Positions 23,199-32,641 of a stretch of 64,000 nucleotides of DNA are shown in pieces. The stretch lies in the NCBI GenBank assembly GCA_044229235.1, contig JBGATH010000005.1:62001-126000 (forward strand), written 5' to 3'. The position numbers and the translations under genes were made by a program. Under the pieces are notes generated by a model, which did no database searches, was not told the origin of the DNA, and saw only the letters and a program-made list of their open reading frames with translations. The stretch comes from UKL13-2 sp044229235 (GTDB taxonomy: Bacteria; Pseudomonadota; Gammaproteobacteria; Burkholderiales; Usitatibacteraceae). Within the stretch, counting starts at the first letter, position 1. Every line of letters begins with the position of its first letter.

Positions 23199-26100
23199 TC
23201 AGAATGCCCCACCGACCGCTTCCGGCCTGGCGCCAACGCCGGTGGATTCGCCGTTGTTGAGCGCGAGCAAATATTGCGTCGGCTTTTCGCCGAACAACCA
23301 GAACAAAACCGGCGTGAGCAGCGTATCCAGTAAGGTTGAACTGATCAACCCGCCGAAAATCACCACCGCGACCGGATGCAATATTTCCTTGCCCGGGTCA
23401 TCGGCCGCAAGCAGCAGCGGCGTGAGCGCGAAGGCGGCTACCAGGGCGGTCATCAGCACCGGCGTCAGGCGTTCCAGCGATCCGCGCACGATCATCGCCT
23501 GGCCGAATTTTTCGCCCTCGAACTTGCACAGGTTGATGTAGTGGCTGATCTTGAGGATGCCGTTGCGGGTCGCGATGCCGGCCAGCGTGATGAAGCCCAC
23601 CATGGACGCGACCGACAATGTCACCCCGGTTAGCCACATGGCGATCACGCTGCCGATCAACGCCAGCGGAATATTGGCCATGACAATCGCGGTGAGCACG
23701 GTGGACTGGTAGCGCGAGTACAGCACCAGGAAAATCATCGTCAGCGAAACCAGCGACAGGCCGACGATCAGGCGTGTGGCCTGCTCCTGCGCCTGGAATT
23801 GTCCTTCCAGACTGATGAAGGTTCCCGGGGGCAGTGCCAGCTTCTTGACCTCGGCGCGGATGTCGGCAATGACGTGCCCCATGTCCGAGCCGTCGGTGTT
23901 GGCGTACACCACAATCCGCCGACGTCCGTTTTCGCGGCCGATCATGTTGGGCCCGTCGGTCTCTTCAATCGAGGCGATGGCCGAGACCGGCAGGCGTCCG
24001 GCGGGCGTATCGATCAGGGTGCCGGCGATATCCTGCGGACTGCGCTTCATGTCCGGCAGGCGAACCACCAGCTCGTAGCGCCGGGCGCCATCGACAATCT
24101 GCGCCGCGTGGGCGCCTTCACTCAACGCCGACAGCGTACGGACGGCCTCTCCCGGCGACAGGCCGGCCTGCGCAGCCTTGCGCTGATCGACGCGCACGGT
24201 GATCTGTGGAATCAGGACCTGCTTTTCGACCGACAGGTCCACCAGCCCGTGCACGCCGGACAGCTGCGCGCGCATCTGTTCGGCCAGGCCGCGTAAGGTG
24301 TCGGTATCGTCACCGTAGATCTTCAACGCGATCTGCGCGCGCACGCCGGACAGCAGGTGATCCAGCCGGTGGGAAATCGGCTGGCCGACGGCCACAGCCG
24401 CGGGCAGCACGGCAAGTTTGCGGCGAATGTCGGCCACCACCGTTTCGCGGTCGCGTGCGCTGCGTTTGAGGTCGATGTCCATTTCCGCGGAGTGCACGCC
24501 TTCGGCATGTTCGTCCAGTTCCGCCCGCCCCGTGCGTCGGCCGACCTGCACCACTTCCGGCACTTCGCGGATCAGGGCCTCGGCTACCTGCCCAACGCGG
24601 TTGGCCTCTCCCAGCGAGATCCCGGGATTGAGCATCAGCGACAGCACCAGCGAGCCTTCGTTGAACGCCGGGAGGAAGGCCCGCGCGAAAAACGGCACGC
24701 TCGCGGCCGACAGCAGCACCGCGGCCACCGCCACCGCCACTAGCTTCCGCCCGCGCGAAAACGACCACTTCAGCAAGCGCTCGTCCCAGCGCTTGAGGCG
24801 CGTCACCAGCCAGCTGTCGCCGTGGTCCTGCCTGCTGGTGGCGGGCAGCAGGAAATAGCACATCACCGGAGTCACGGTCATGGACACCAGCATGGAGGCC
24901 AGAATGGACGAGATATACGCCACGCCCAACGGAGAGAACAGCCGCCCTTCAATGCCTGGCAAGGCAAACAGGGGGACAAACACCAGCACCACGATGACTG
25001 TGGCGTACACGATCCCGGAGCGGACTTCGACGCTGGCATTGCGCACCACCTCGATCGTAGGCAGCGGGTTTTCCAGCAGCCGGTTCTGCTTCAGCCGGCG
25101 CAGAATGTTTTCCACGTCCACCACGGCATCATCCACCAGTTCGCCGATGGCAATGGCCAATCCCCCCAGTGTCATGACGTTGATGGACTGTCCCATGAGC
25201 TGGAACACCAGCGCCGTCACCGCCAGTGACAGCGGAATCGCGGTGAGCGAAATGAGCGTGGTGCGCATCGACAGCAGGAAGGCGAACAGCACGATCGCCA
25301 CCATGATGGCGCCGTCACGCAGCGCGCCGTTGACGTTACTGATGGAGGCAACAATGAAGTCCGCCTGCCGGAACAGCACTTTGGGAGCGCTCATGCCCGC
25401 CGGCAGACCCTGCTTCAATCCGTCCAGCGCCTGTTCGATTTCGCGCGTCAGCTTCACCGTGTCTGCCGTGGGCTGCTTTTGCACGCTGACAATCACCGCC
25501 GGATTGCCGTTGTAGCCGGCGTCACCGCGCTTGAGCGCAGCCGCGAAACGTACATCGGCAACCTGCTCCAGCAGAATGGCGCGGCCGTCCTTCCAGGCAA
25601 CCGCCAGCCCCTTCAGGTCGTCCAGGCGGTTGGTGCGGGCAATGTGCCGGATCAGGTATTCGCGGCTATTGAGGTCGATGAACCCGCCGCCGGCATTACT
25701 GGCGAAGCCGCGCAGGGACTGTTCGACCTGGCCAAGGGACACGCCGGACTGCGCCATGCGCACCGTATCCGGCTCGACGCGCAACTGGCGTACTTCCCCG
25801 CCGATGGGGATGACCTGGGATACCCCCGCCAGGGACAAGAGCCGCGGACGAAGTACGTAATCCGCATACTCGCGCGCCTGCATGGCGGTGGCCGGCTGCG
25901 CGGCCGCCTTGTCTCCCGGCGGAACAGCGCTGGTCGCGGCGCCGATCGGCAGCGCGATCAGCATGATCTCGCCCATGATGGACGAGACCGGTCCCATGAT
26001 CGGCGTTATGCTTGCCGGCAATTGTTCGCGAACCAGGTTCAGGCGCTCGGACACCAGTTGCCGGTTGCGATAGACGTCGGTCCCCCAATCGAACTCGGCG

Positions 26101-26381
26101 TACACGATCGACAGCCCGACCCCCGAGGTGGAGCGCACCCGCGTCACGCCGGGCATGCCGTTGAGCGCGGTTTCGATCGGAAAGGTGACGAGCTGCTCGA
26201 CCTCTTCCGGCGCCATGCCGCCCGCCTCGGTCAGCACCGTGACCAGAGGTTTGTTGAGATCGGGAAACACGTCGACGGGCGTACGCAACGCGGTCATGGC
26301 GCCGTACACCAGCAGCAGCACCGCGACGGCCAGCACAAACAGCCGGTTTCCCAGGCTGTTTCGGACGATCCAGTTGAACAT
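23199..26381 (-). CDS. czcA: CzcA-type heavy-metal efflux RND transporter
   Basis: This 1060-residue inner-membrane pump belongs to the HME-RND family. It has the usual 12 helices, two large periplasmic loops, an N-terminus of the FNWIVRNSLGNRLFVL type and PVDVFPDLNKP after the first helix. The fourth-helix proton-relay motif is AIGELVDDAVVDVEN, not the DFG...DGA...VEN of CzcA proper, so its metal may not be Co/Zn/Cd. It ends the operon czcC, small protein, czcB, czcA, with 12 bases to czcB. The gene symbol marks family, not substrate. Confidence 0.9.
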   Translation of the reverse strand: MFNWIVRNSLGNRLFVLAVAVLLLVYGAMTALRTPVDVFPDLNKPLVTVLTEAGGMAPEEVEQLVTFPIETALNGMPGVTRVRSTSGVGLSIVYAEFDWGTDVYRNRQLVSERLNLVREQLPASITPIMGPVSSIMGEIMLIALPIGAATSAVPPGDKAAAQPATAMQAREYADYVLRPRLLSLAGVSQVIPIGGEVRQLRVEPDTVRMAQSGVSLGQVEQSLRGFASNAGGGFIDLNSREYLIRHIARTNRLDDLKGLAVAWKDGRAILLEQVADVRFAAALKRGDAGYNGNPAVIVSVQKQPTADTVKLTREIEQALDGLKQGLPAGMSAPKVLFRQADFIVASISNVNGALRDGAIMVAIVLFAFLLSMRTTLISLTAIPLSLAVTALVFQLMGQSINVMTLGGLAIAIGELVDDAVVDVENILRRLKQNRLLENPLPTIEVVRNASVEVRSGIVYATVIVVLVFVPLFALPGIEGRLFSPLGVAYISSILASMLVSMTVTPVMCYFLLPATSRQDHGDSWLVTRLKRWDERLLKWSFSRGRKLVAVAVAAVLLSAASVPFFARAFLPAFNEGSLVLSLMLNPGISLGEANRVGQVAEALIREVPEVVQVGRRTGRAELDEHAEGVHSAEMDIDLKRSARDRETVVADIRRKLAVLPAAVAVGQPISHRLDHLLSGVRAQIALKIYGDDTDTLRGLAEQMRAQLSGVHGLVDLSVEKQVLIPQITVRVDQRKAAQAGLSPGEAVRTLSALSEGAHAAQIVDGARRYELVVRLPDMKRSPQDIAGTLIDTPAGRLPVSAIASIEETDGPNMIGRENGRRRIVVYANTDGSDMGHVIADIRAEVKKLALPPGTFISLEGQFQAQEQATRLIVGLSLVSLTMIFLVLYSRYQSTVLTAIVMANIPLALIGSVIAMWLTGVTLSVASMVGFITLAGIATRNGILKISHYINLCKFEGEKFGQAMIVRGSLERLTPVLMTALVAAFALTPLLLAADDPGKEILHPVAVVIFGGLISSTLLDTLLTPVLFWLFGEKPTQYLLALNNGESTGVGARPEAVGGAF

Positions 26382-26393
26382 GGCCAGCCCCGA

Positions 26394-27542
26394 TCAGCGG
26401 ATCTGTGCGATGAGTGGCGCGCCCTGCACCACCACGCGGTTATCGGCGCTCAGCCCCTGCGTGACAATCACCGTCTCGGCGTCCAGCGGCCGAAACTGGA
26501 TCGGCTGGGGAATGAAGCGCTCCGCGCCGGATTTGATCCAGACGATGGGCTCGTTGGTCGAATTCCGCGCAACCGCCTTGGCCGGCAGCACCACGCCGCG
26601 GGTTTTTTCGCTCAGCGTGGCAATCACGGTCACGGTTTGTCCGACCGCCAGGGGCAGCGCCGCGCCAGGCTTGTCGCTGCGCGCTTGAAAGGAAATGGTC
26701 AGCACGCCGTCCCGCAGGCTGCGCGTCCCGCCCAGCAATTTCAGGGTGGCGCCGGGCATGGCCTGCAACTGCGCGCCACCCACGCGCGCGGCAAGACCGG
26801 CATCGGTGGTGACCGCCTCGACCAGCACGCGCGCCGGGTCGATCACTTCGAACAGGGTTTCCCGCGGTTCCACCACCTGTCCGGCGAACACATCGGCCCG
26901 CGAAACCACGCCGGAAACCGGCGCGACCAGTGCCTCGCGTTTACTCAGGCTGTCGCCGATCGCCTGCTCGCGCTCGGTGAGACTTTTCAGTTCGGCGCGG
27001 GCCGCATCGATGTCCTTGCGCGGCACCGTTCCTTCCAGGGCCTCCAGCCGCTTCACGCGCTGCTCGGCAAGGGTGCGGTTGGCGCGCAGCTCGCTCAGCT
27101 GCGCTTGCTGGGCGGCAAGCGCAAACGGCTCGGTGTGGTGCCGTGCATAGGCCAACACTTCCCCCAGCGCCACGCGTTGTCCGGCGACCGGCAATCCGCG
27201 CGGTCCGGGTTCGATGCGACCACCGTGCGCGACCTGAACCCGGCCACCGGCGTTTGGATCCATCACCACCCGGCCAGGCAATTCAACCGTGGCCGCGCCC
27301 TCGCTTGCCGGCGCCAGCAGGGTGCGAATGCCCATGCGGCGTTGGGCCAGCTTTGGCACGCTGACACTGCCATCCGGTAGTCGCGCCAGCCCCGATGCAT
27401 TGGTCACCGCGGGCGCATCCAGATGCTCGCCATTGGGTCCATGCGCGCCCGGCCCCGCCCATGCCGAGTGCGTGCCGGCAGCCGCCAGTGCGGCGAGCAG
27501 CAAGCCCAATCGCTTGAGCAGGCAATTTTCGAGATGGTTCAT
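26394..27542 (-). CDS. czcB: CzcB-type membrane fusion protein
   Basis: The 382-residue periplasmic adaptor links the RND pump and outer-membrane channel. A signal peptide (RLGLLLAALAAAGTHSAW) leads to the mature N-terminus AGPGAHGPNGEHLDAP. A barrel-sandwich and coiled-coil part follows (LSELRANRTLAEQRVKRLEA), then GVVSRADVFAGQVVEPRETLFEVIDP and C-terminal beta domains. The same 16-residue N-terminal motif occurs in the neighbouring 212-residue protein. The start overlaps the stop of that gene by four bases, showing translational coupling. Confidence 0.88.
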   Translation of the reverse strand: MNHLENCLLKRLGLLLAALAAAGTHSAWAGPGAHGPNGEHLDAPAVTNASGLARLPDGSVSVPKLAQRRMGIRTLLAPASEGAATVELPGRVVMDPNAGGRVQVAHGGRIEPGPRGLPVAGQRVALGEVLAYARHHTEPFALAAQQAQLSELRANRTLAEQRVKRLEALEGTVPRKDIDAARAELKSLTEREQAIGDSLSKREALVAPVSGVVSRADVFAGQVVEPRETLFEVIDPARVLVEAVTTDAGLAARVGGAQLQAMPGATLKLLGGTRSLRDGVLTISFQARSDKPGAALPLAVGQTVTVIATLSEKTRGVVLPAKAVARNSTNEPIVWIKSGAERFIPQPIQFRPLDAETVIVTQGLSADNRVVVQGAPLIAQIR

Positions 27543-28177
27543 TTGCCTGCTCCTGTCGATGCATACGGTGAGCGACGTTGCCGCCGGACACGCCAGTAAA
27601 GAAACGCGGCGAACAGGACCACCAGCACGAGCACCGCGCCGGCAACGATCTTGCCGGTGCCAATACCATGGTCATGGGCGTCGTCGTGGCCAGCCCCGCC
27701 CGATGCCGGCGTGAGCGCGCCATCCAGCAGGTCCGTGTCGGCGCCTGCGGCAATGGTGAACACCATGGCCTGTTTGGTTGGGCCGGCCAGCAGTTTCAGC
27801 ATCGCCGGATCCGTGACCACATAGTCGCCCTGCTCGGCACGAAACACCGCCTTGGCGCGCGTCGCACCCGCTTCGACATCCACACTGGCGGACAGTACCG
27901 GCTCATTGGTGGCGAACTTGTCGATGAGCAGCGTGAGCGCCCCACCCTCCAGATGTCCGACCAGTTCGAACAATTCTGACTTGGCTTCCACGCGCGGACT
28001 GGTCGCGCCCTGCATCGATCCGGTCGCGGGCGCATCGAGATGTTCGCCGTTCGGTCCATGGGCACCGGGACCGGCGTGCGTATTGGTTGTCATGACCAGG
28101 GCAAGGGTCGAGGCGAGCAGCACGGCGGCAAACGCGTGCGTGGGACGGTGTCCGGGATTTCGTGAGATTGGCTTCAT
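27539..28177 (-). CDS. Exported membrane-anchored protein of a metal efflux operon
   Basis: The 212-residue protein has a signal peptide ending near THAGPGAH, the motif AGPGAHGPNGEHLDAP shared with the CzcB-like adaptor, and a beta-rich middle (ELFELVGHLEGGALTLLIDKF). A His/Asp-rich linker GHDDAHDHG and a C-terminal helix (IVAGAVLVLVVLFAAFLYW) with a basic tail follow. No family name is certain. Position between czcC and czcB with four-base overlaps on both sides ties it to the efflux complex, perhaps as a periplasmic metal-binding accessory. The middle part may be related to the protein at 36469. Confidence 0.75.
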   Translation of the reverse strand: MKPISRNPGHRPTHAFAAVLLASTLALVMTTNTHAGPGAHGPNGEHLDAPATGSMQGATSPRVEAKSELFELVGHLEGGALTLLIDKFATNEPVLSASVDVEAGATRAKAVFRAEQGDYVVTDPAMLKLLAGPTKQAMVFTIAAGADTDLLDGALTPASGGAGHDDAHDHGIGTGKIVAGAVLVLVVLFAAFLYWRVRRQRRSPYASTGAGK

Positions 28178-29403
28178 GGCAGTAACCCAAGGGATTGATT
28201 TAAACGCGCTTTGGCCAAACCGGCCGCAGCCTGTTGGCGGGCGAGCCCCGCGCGAGCCTGCGCCGACGCCAACTTGGCGCCTAACAGGTCGGGTAGCGAG
28301 GTTTCGCCGACGCGAAAGGATTTTTCAACCAGCTCCGCGCGCTCGCCGAGCAATTCGGCTCGGGCTTTTTCAACCGCTTGCTGTTCCTCGGCCGCCGCCA
28401 GGGCTTCGCGGGCAATCCTGACGTCGCTCTCCTGCTTCTCGCGAGAGCGGGTTTCGGCTGCGCGAGCAATATCGACCTCAGCGCGGGCGGCGGCCTCGCG
28501 CGGCAGATTGCGATCCGGCGTACCAAACGGTATGCGCAATCCGAAGCCGATGCTGTTCTGGGCGGGCAGTCCTGCGCCGGGCGAATCCTGGCGCATGCGG
28601 AAGGTCAGCTCCGGCGGCTCGCTTCGGTTTGCACGCGACAACTCCAATCGCTTGCGCGCGTCGACCGCGACGGCCGCGACCAGTGCCAATTCCGGATGTC
28701 CCGCGCCGGCAGTGCCGCTGCGCTCGCTGGGATCGGCCAGCGGCGGCAGGCCGGTGAGAATCCGCCACCGTGCGAGCGCAGCGGCGAGCTTTTGCCGCGC
28801 GTCGCTGGCAACGATCGCCGATGCGTACATTTCCGCCCGCGCCGCCAGTCCGTCGGCACGGGCCAGCTCGCCGGCAGCGATGCGTTTGTCGACGTCGTCA
28901 GCCAGCGAGCGCAGATTCGCAACCAGTGCGTCGGCAATATCGGCCTCAGCGCGCTTTGCAGCGACATCCCATGCGGATTCGCGCACCTCGCCGGCGAGTC
29001 GCAAGCGCGCGACCGCATGAGACCAATCAGCGACGTCGCGCTCTGACGCGGCCGCGGCTTGGCGTGCTGAACGTTGCCAGGGGAACAACACCGGAACCGT
29101 CAGGCCGACTTCGGATTCCTTCGCGCCGCTAGCCGAACTGCCACGCTCGTCGCGTCGCGAAATGTCCAGCGACGGCGGCGCCGCCCACAGGTAGGACGCG
29201 GCGACCTCGCCGGCACCGGCAACGTCGCGCCTGCCGGCGGACGCCCGGAACTCAACCGATCGCTCCCAGGCAGCGGCGACTGCGCCAGCGAGCGAAGTTG
29301 CGGTCGTGGGCGCGGGCGGCGCCCCGGCGGGTTCGGCATGCGCAACCGCGGTGTAGAAGGTCGCGGCCAGCGCACAGCATGCCAGTTGCGTAATCGTTCT
29401 CAT
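28174..29403 (-). CDS. czcC: CzcC-type outer-membrane efflux protein
   Basis: The 409-residue TolC-family protein has a signal peptide (QLACCALAATFYTAVAHA) and two long helical repeats rich in Ala, Arg and Glu, e.g. AALARWRILTGLPPLADP and the second-half EKQESDVRIAREALAAAEEQ. It forms the outer-membrane tunnel of the tripartite pump. It is the first gene of the operon core, coupled to the next by a four-base overlap. A small His-rich gene lies 132 bases upstream on the same strand. Confidence 0.85.
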   Translation of the reverse strand: MRTITQLACCALAATFYTAVAHAEPAGAPPAPTTATSLAGAVAAAWERSVEFRASAGRRDVAGAGEVAASYLWAAPPSLDISRRDERGSSASGAKESEVGLTVPVLFPWQRSARQAAAASERDVADWSHAVARLRLAGEVRESAWDVAAKRAEADIADALVANLRSLADDVDKRIAAGELARADGLAARAEMYASAIVASDARQKLAAALARWRILTGLPPLADPSERSGTAGAGHPELALVAAVAVDARKRLELSRANRSEPPELTFRMRQDSPGAGLPAQNSIGFGLRIPFGTPDRNLPREAAARAEVDIARAAETRSREKQESDVRIAREALAAAEEQQAVEKARAELLGERAELVEKSFRVGETSLPDLLGAKLASAQARAGLARQQAAAGLAKARLNQSLGLLP

Positions 29404-29535
29404 GATTCTCCTGAATGCAAGTCAGAACACGGCTCGGTCCGCCCGCGATGGTCTGCGGAAGGCATCGGGAAGCGTCGGTGTTGACGGCGATGACGCCGTT
29501 GCCCCCCGCACAGGCAGAGTGCAACGGCAATCGCG

Positions 29536-29901
29536 TTATGCGTTCAGGCGGGGAGGTCGTCTCGGCCCTTCGAGGTAGGGCGAGGGATGGGGGAGTTGAG
29601 AAAGCGCCGGGATGTCAGCGGACCCGGCCAGGGACGGACCGGCATTGCAGGTCGATGCCGGGAGGGCGGGCGTATTGGGACAGTGGTCGTGTTGCACGTG
29701 CTGGCGGGCTTCGTCCGAGTTGTCGCGGCTCGAGCTGCCATCGTGATTGTGATGGTGGCTGATACCCGCCTCATGCATGGCCGCATGCGACAGGTCCCTG
29801 TTTGCTTCCATGCGCAGGCCGTGCCCGGCCGCCGCCGCCGACTGAACCAGCAGCGCCAGCACGAACATTACGACAACCAGCGGATTTCGCACGGGATACA
29901 T
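29536..29901 (-). CDS. Small His-rich exported protein
   Basis: The 121-residue product has a hydrophobic N-terminal segment (VVVMFVLALLVQSAAAAGH) and a His-rich mature part with ISHHHNHDGSSS and HVQHDHC, which could bind divalent metals. No family is certain; small CopL-like or DUF2946-like proteins have this design. Start 29901 begins MYPVRNPL; 29919 is an alternative. It is upstream of the efflux genes on the same strand, so a metal-buffering or sensing role is inferred. Confidence 0.65.
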   Translation of the reverse strand: MYPVRNPLVVVMFVLALLVQSAAAAGHGLRMEANRDLSHAAMHEAGISHHHNHDGSSSRDNSDEARQHVQHDHCPNTPALPASTCNAGPSLAGSADIPALSQLPHPSPYLEGPRRPPRLNA

Positions 29902-29963
29902 GGGGCCAGATTGGCACACGGGGCCGCGATGCGACTTGGCGGCCCCGCGTGATTCACTCTCCG

Positions 29964-32129
29964 TCAGAACTTGTACGTTGCGCGCACCTGGTACTGCCGT
30001 GGTGCACCGGTGGAAACCCAGAGCGCGGCAAATGACGCGGGGTAGTAAACCTTGTCCGTCAGATTGGTCACTTCGGCGGTCACACTGAAGTTACGCTGCA
30101 CTTCGTAGGTCGCCTGCAGCCGCAACAGGGTGTAACCGGGAAGAAAGAATTTCGTGCCGGTTTCGCCGAGCACGCTGCTGACATACTTGGCTCCGCCACC
30201 AAACGTAAATTTGTGTCCCGCCAGATCGATATCCTTCAGCAGCACCAGATTGGCGTTTCGCTTCGGGATGTTGATCAGGGGGTCACCCGAGGCCACGACA
30301 CGGCCGAAGTCGGGATCGAGAACGTTTGATGTCGAGATCGCATCGGTATGGGAATAGGAGAACATGACTGTGACCTGGCCTGGCAGGCGCGCGCCGATGT
30401 CGAACTCCACGCCCTTGCTTTCGGCACCACCGATGGCGATCGATTGGCCGGCGTTGACCGGGTCGGCGGTGATGACGTTGGTCTTCTTCATCTTGAAGAG
30501 CGCGAGGCCGCCGCTCACATCGCCGTCCATGAACTGGAACTTCATGCCCACTTCGCCGGATTTTGTCTCTTCAGGCTCAAACGGGTTCCGGTTCACGTCG
30601 AAACCGGTGTTGGGGCGGAAGCCCTTGGCGTAGGCCGTGTATACGCTGAAGGCATCATTCACCTTGTAGGTCAGGCCGGCGCTGGGGCTGGTTGCGGTCA
30701 AGTCCTGCTTCGGCGGCTGCAAGGTCGCCAGCCGGTTCTCGATCGTCTGTTTGAATGAGTCGTAGCGGACCCCGAGCCTGAGCTTGAGGGCGCTGGTCAG
30801 ATCCATCTGGTCGGTCAGGTAAATGCCGTACGACTTGTCCGTCTCCGTGTCGTTGAACACGTTCTGGTTGGCTGCCGGCGCATTGCCGTACACCGGATTG
30901 AAGATGTTGACGGCGTTGGAAACGGCGAGAGTCGTAGAGGCATTGAACGCCGGCGGACGATAACGCGTTTGCAGCCGGTCGAGCTTGAACTTCTCATAGT
31001 CGGTACCAAGCAGGATGTGGTGGCCGATGCCGCCGGACTTGAATCCGCCGCTCAGCTCCGCGCGCAACACGCTGTCGTCAGACTCGTAATTGGTGAAGCG
31101 CCGCTGGCGCGCAAGCGTCTGTCCATCCGTAAAGAAACGATTGCGGGCCGCGGCGAACTCCGGGTTCTGGCCGATGCCCTCAAGCTTGGTGTTACGGAAC
31201 GCAGCTCCCAGCAACAGCACCCAGTTCTTGTCGAGCGAATGTTGCAATTCAACCTGGTGGCCGAGAACCTCCGCGGTGGTGGGGCCATCCCCAGGCTCGC
31301 CGAGGTAGCGCGAATTGGGGACGACGCCCAGCACGCCGTTGACCGCCGGCACACCGCGATCGAAGGGAATCTCCTGCTTCGAATACTCGAGCTCATACCA
31401 GATGGTGGTGTCCTTGCTGAGCTTGGACAGGATCGACGGGGAGGCGAAAGTGCGCTTGGTCTGCACGTTGTCGCGAAAGCTGTCGGCGTCCTCGAAGGCG
31501 CCGTTGATCCGTATTGCGGTCGAGTTGTTCAGCGGCGTCGTGTAGTCCCCCTCGATGCGCTTGAAGTCGTAGCTACCCAATGCAAAGCCGAGGCTGCCCT
31601 CAGTCTTGAACTGCGGCTTCTTGGTGGTAATGGCCACCGTGCCGCCTGGCTCACTGCGACCGAACAGCGCCGAACCGGGCCCCTTGAGGATTTCGATCTT
31701 TTCGACGGAAGACGTATCGCGAAGGCCGCCGAAGCCGCGCCCGCTGTTGAAGCCGTTGACAAGGTACCCGGAGGGCACATTCAGGTCGCCGGCGAAACCG
31801 CGGATGGCAAAGCCGTCCCACAAGCCGCCGAACGTGTTCTGCCGCGCCACCGAGGCCGCCAGATCGAGTGCGTCGTTGAGCTTCACGGCGCCCAGCTGCT
31901 TCAATGTTTCCCCGGTGATGACCTGGACAGACTGCGGGAGATCCTCAAGGGCAACGTCACCGCGATAATGCTCGCGCTGCGCAGAGACCTCGACTTTCTC
32001 GAGGGCATTGATCTTGGGTTCCGGCGCCGGCGCGGGCGCCGTTTGCGCAAACAGGGAAGCGGTGCTCAGTGGTCCGGCGGCAGCGAGAGCCAGGGCGCGA
32101 CGAATATGGCGGGAAGTGGAATTGGACAA
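29964..32129 (-). CDS. TonB-dependent siderophore-type receptor
   Basis: This outer-membrane receptor of 721 residues has a signal peptide (RRALALAAAGPLSTASLFAQ), a plug domain (EDLPQSVQVITGETLKQLG, IRGFAGDLNVPSGYLVNG, EILKGPGSALFGRSEPGG) and a 22-strand barrel ending in RATYKF with the terminal Phe. The plug wording is typical of ferric-siderophore receptors of the FhuA/FoxA group. TTG at 32129 is chosen because AAGGAG lies 6 bases before it and it starts the signal peptide; an upstream extension has no signal. No Fur box was recognised. Confidence 0.9.
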   Translation of the reverse strand: MSNSTSRHIRRALALAAAGPLSTASLFAQTAPAPAPEPKINALEKVEVSAQREHYRGDVALEDLPQSVQVITGETLKQLGAVKLNDALDLAASVARQNTFGGLWDGFAIRGFAGDLNVPSGYLVNGFNSGRGFGGLRDTSSVEKIEILKGPGSALFGRSEPGGTVAITTKKPQFKTEGSLGFALGSYDFKRIEGDYTTPLNNSTAIRINGAFEDADSFRDNVQTKRTFASPSILSKLSKDTTIWYELEYSKQEIPFDRGVPAVNGVLGVVPNSRYLGEPGDGPTTAEVLGHQVELQHSLDKNWVLLLGAAFRNTKLEGIGQNPEFAAARNRFFTDGQTLARQRRFTNYESDDSVLRAELSGGFKSGGIGHHILLGTDYEKFKLDRLQTRYRPPAFNASTTLAVSNAVNIFNPVYGNAPAANQNVFNDTETDKSYGIYLTDQMDLTSALKLRLGVRYDSFKQTIENRLATLQPPKQDLTATSPSAGLTYKVNDAFSVYTAYAKGFRPNTGFDVNRNPFEPEETKSGEVGMKFQFMDGDVSGGLALFKMKKTNVITADPVNAGQSIAIGGAESKGVEFDIGARLPGQVTVMFSYSHTDAISTSNVLDPDFGRVVASGDPLINIPKRNANLVLLKDIDLAGHKFTFGGGAKYVSSVLGETGTKFFLPGYTLLRLQATYEVQRNFSVTAEVTNLTDKVYYPASFAALWVSTGAPRQYQVRATYKF

Positions 32130-32641
32130 GGCGGACTCCTTAACAAATGCGTGAAATTGCTGGAAACCCGAAGCGCGGTCTGATTTCAGTTGATTGCAAG
32201 CATCAAACCTACTTGCCGGTCGGTCTTGTGCAAAAAACAGATGCAGAAAAACCACACCACCTGTTGTGGCCTTATCGGAACGCCGGGAAAAATTCCGGAC
32301 GCCCGTTTTTGAAAGCATTTCAAATATATTCGTGGCCTTCTGTACAAAATGCCAAACTGCCGTGCCCCGCGATTCGAAAATGTCATTTTTGTGGCGGCGC
32401 AAGCAGAATTGTTTTTACGCAGAACCGGAAAACCGGCGTTGCCAAGCCGCGGCCAGGTCGCATCGGGACACGGTGGCCAATCCTGATTCGCATGGGGAAG
32501 GTCACGCCTCGGCGATCGGCGGGCGGATGGGCGTCCCGCGGGGCGGCAATTTTCCGTGACTTATCCGCCCAGGCGGCAACGCGCCGGGACCGGCCCCAAC
32601 TTCCGCGGGCCGCGGCTTGCGCCGGCAACCGGCCGGCTGGA
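32130..32641. other. 512-base spacer without a recognisable gene
   Basis: The stretch between the receptor gene and the Lrp-type gene (both minus strand) is AT-rich near the receptor and GC-rich near the Lrp gene. It must hold the receptor promoter and the Lrp gene's terminator. Small inverted repeats such as CCGGAAAACCGG near 32427 are visible but none has the form of a clear terminator. No credible coding frame was found. Confidence 0.6.

Noticed and set aside
25479..27380. A 633-codon open frame opposite the CzcA and CzcB genes
   Set aside because: Shadow frame; the minus-strand genes carry clear RND and adaptor motifs over the same bases.
30969..32183. A 404-codon open frame opposite the TonB-dependent receptor
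   Set aside because: The receptor plug and barrel motifs on the minus strand are unambiguous; this frame has none.
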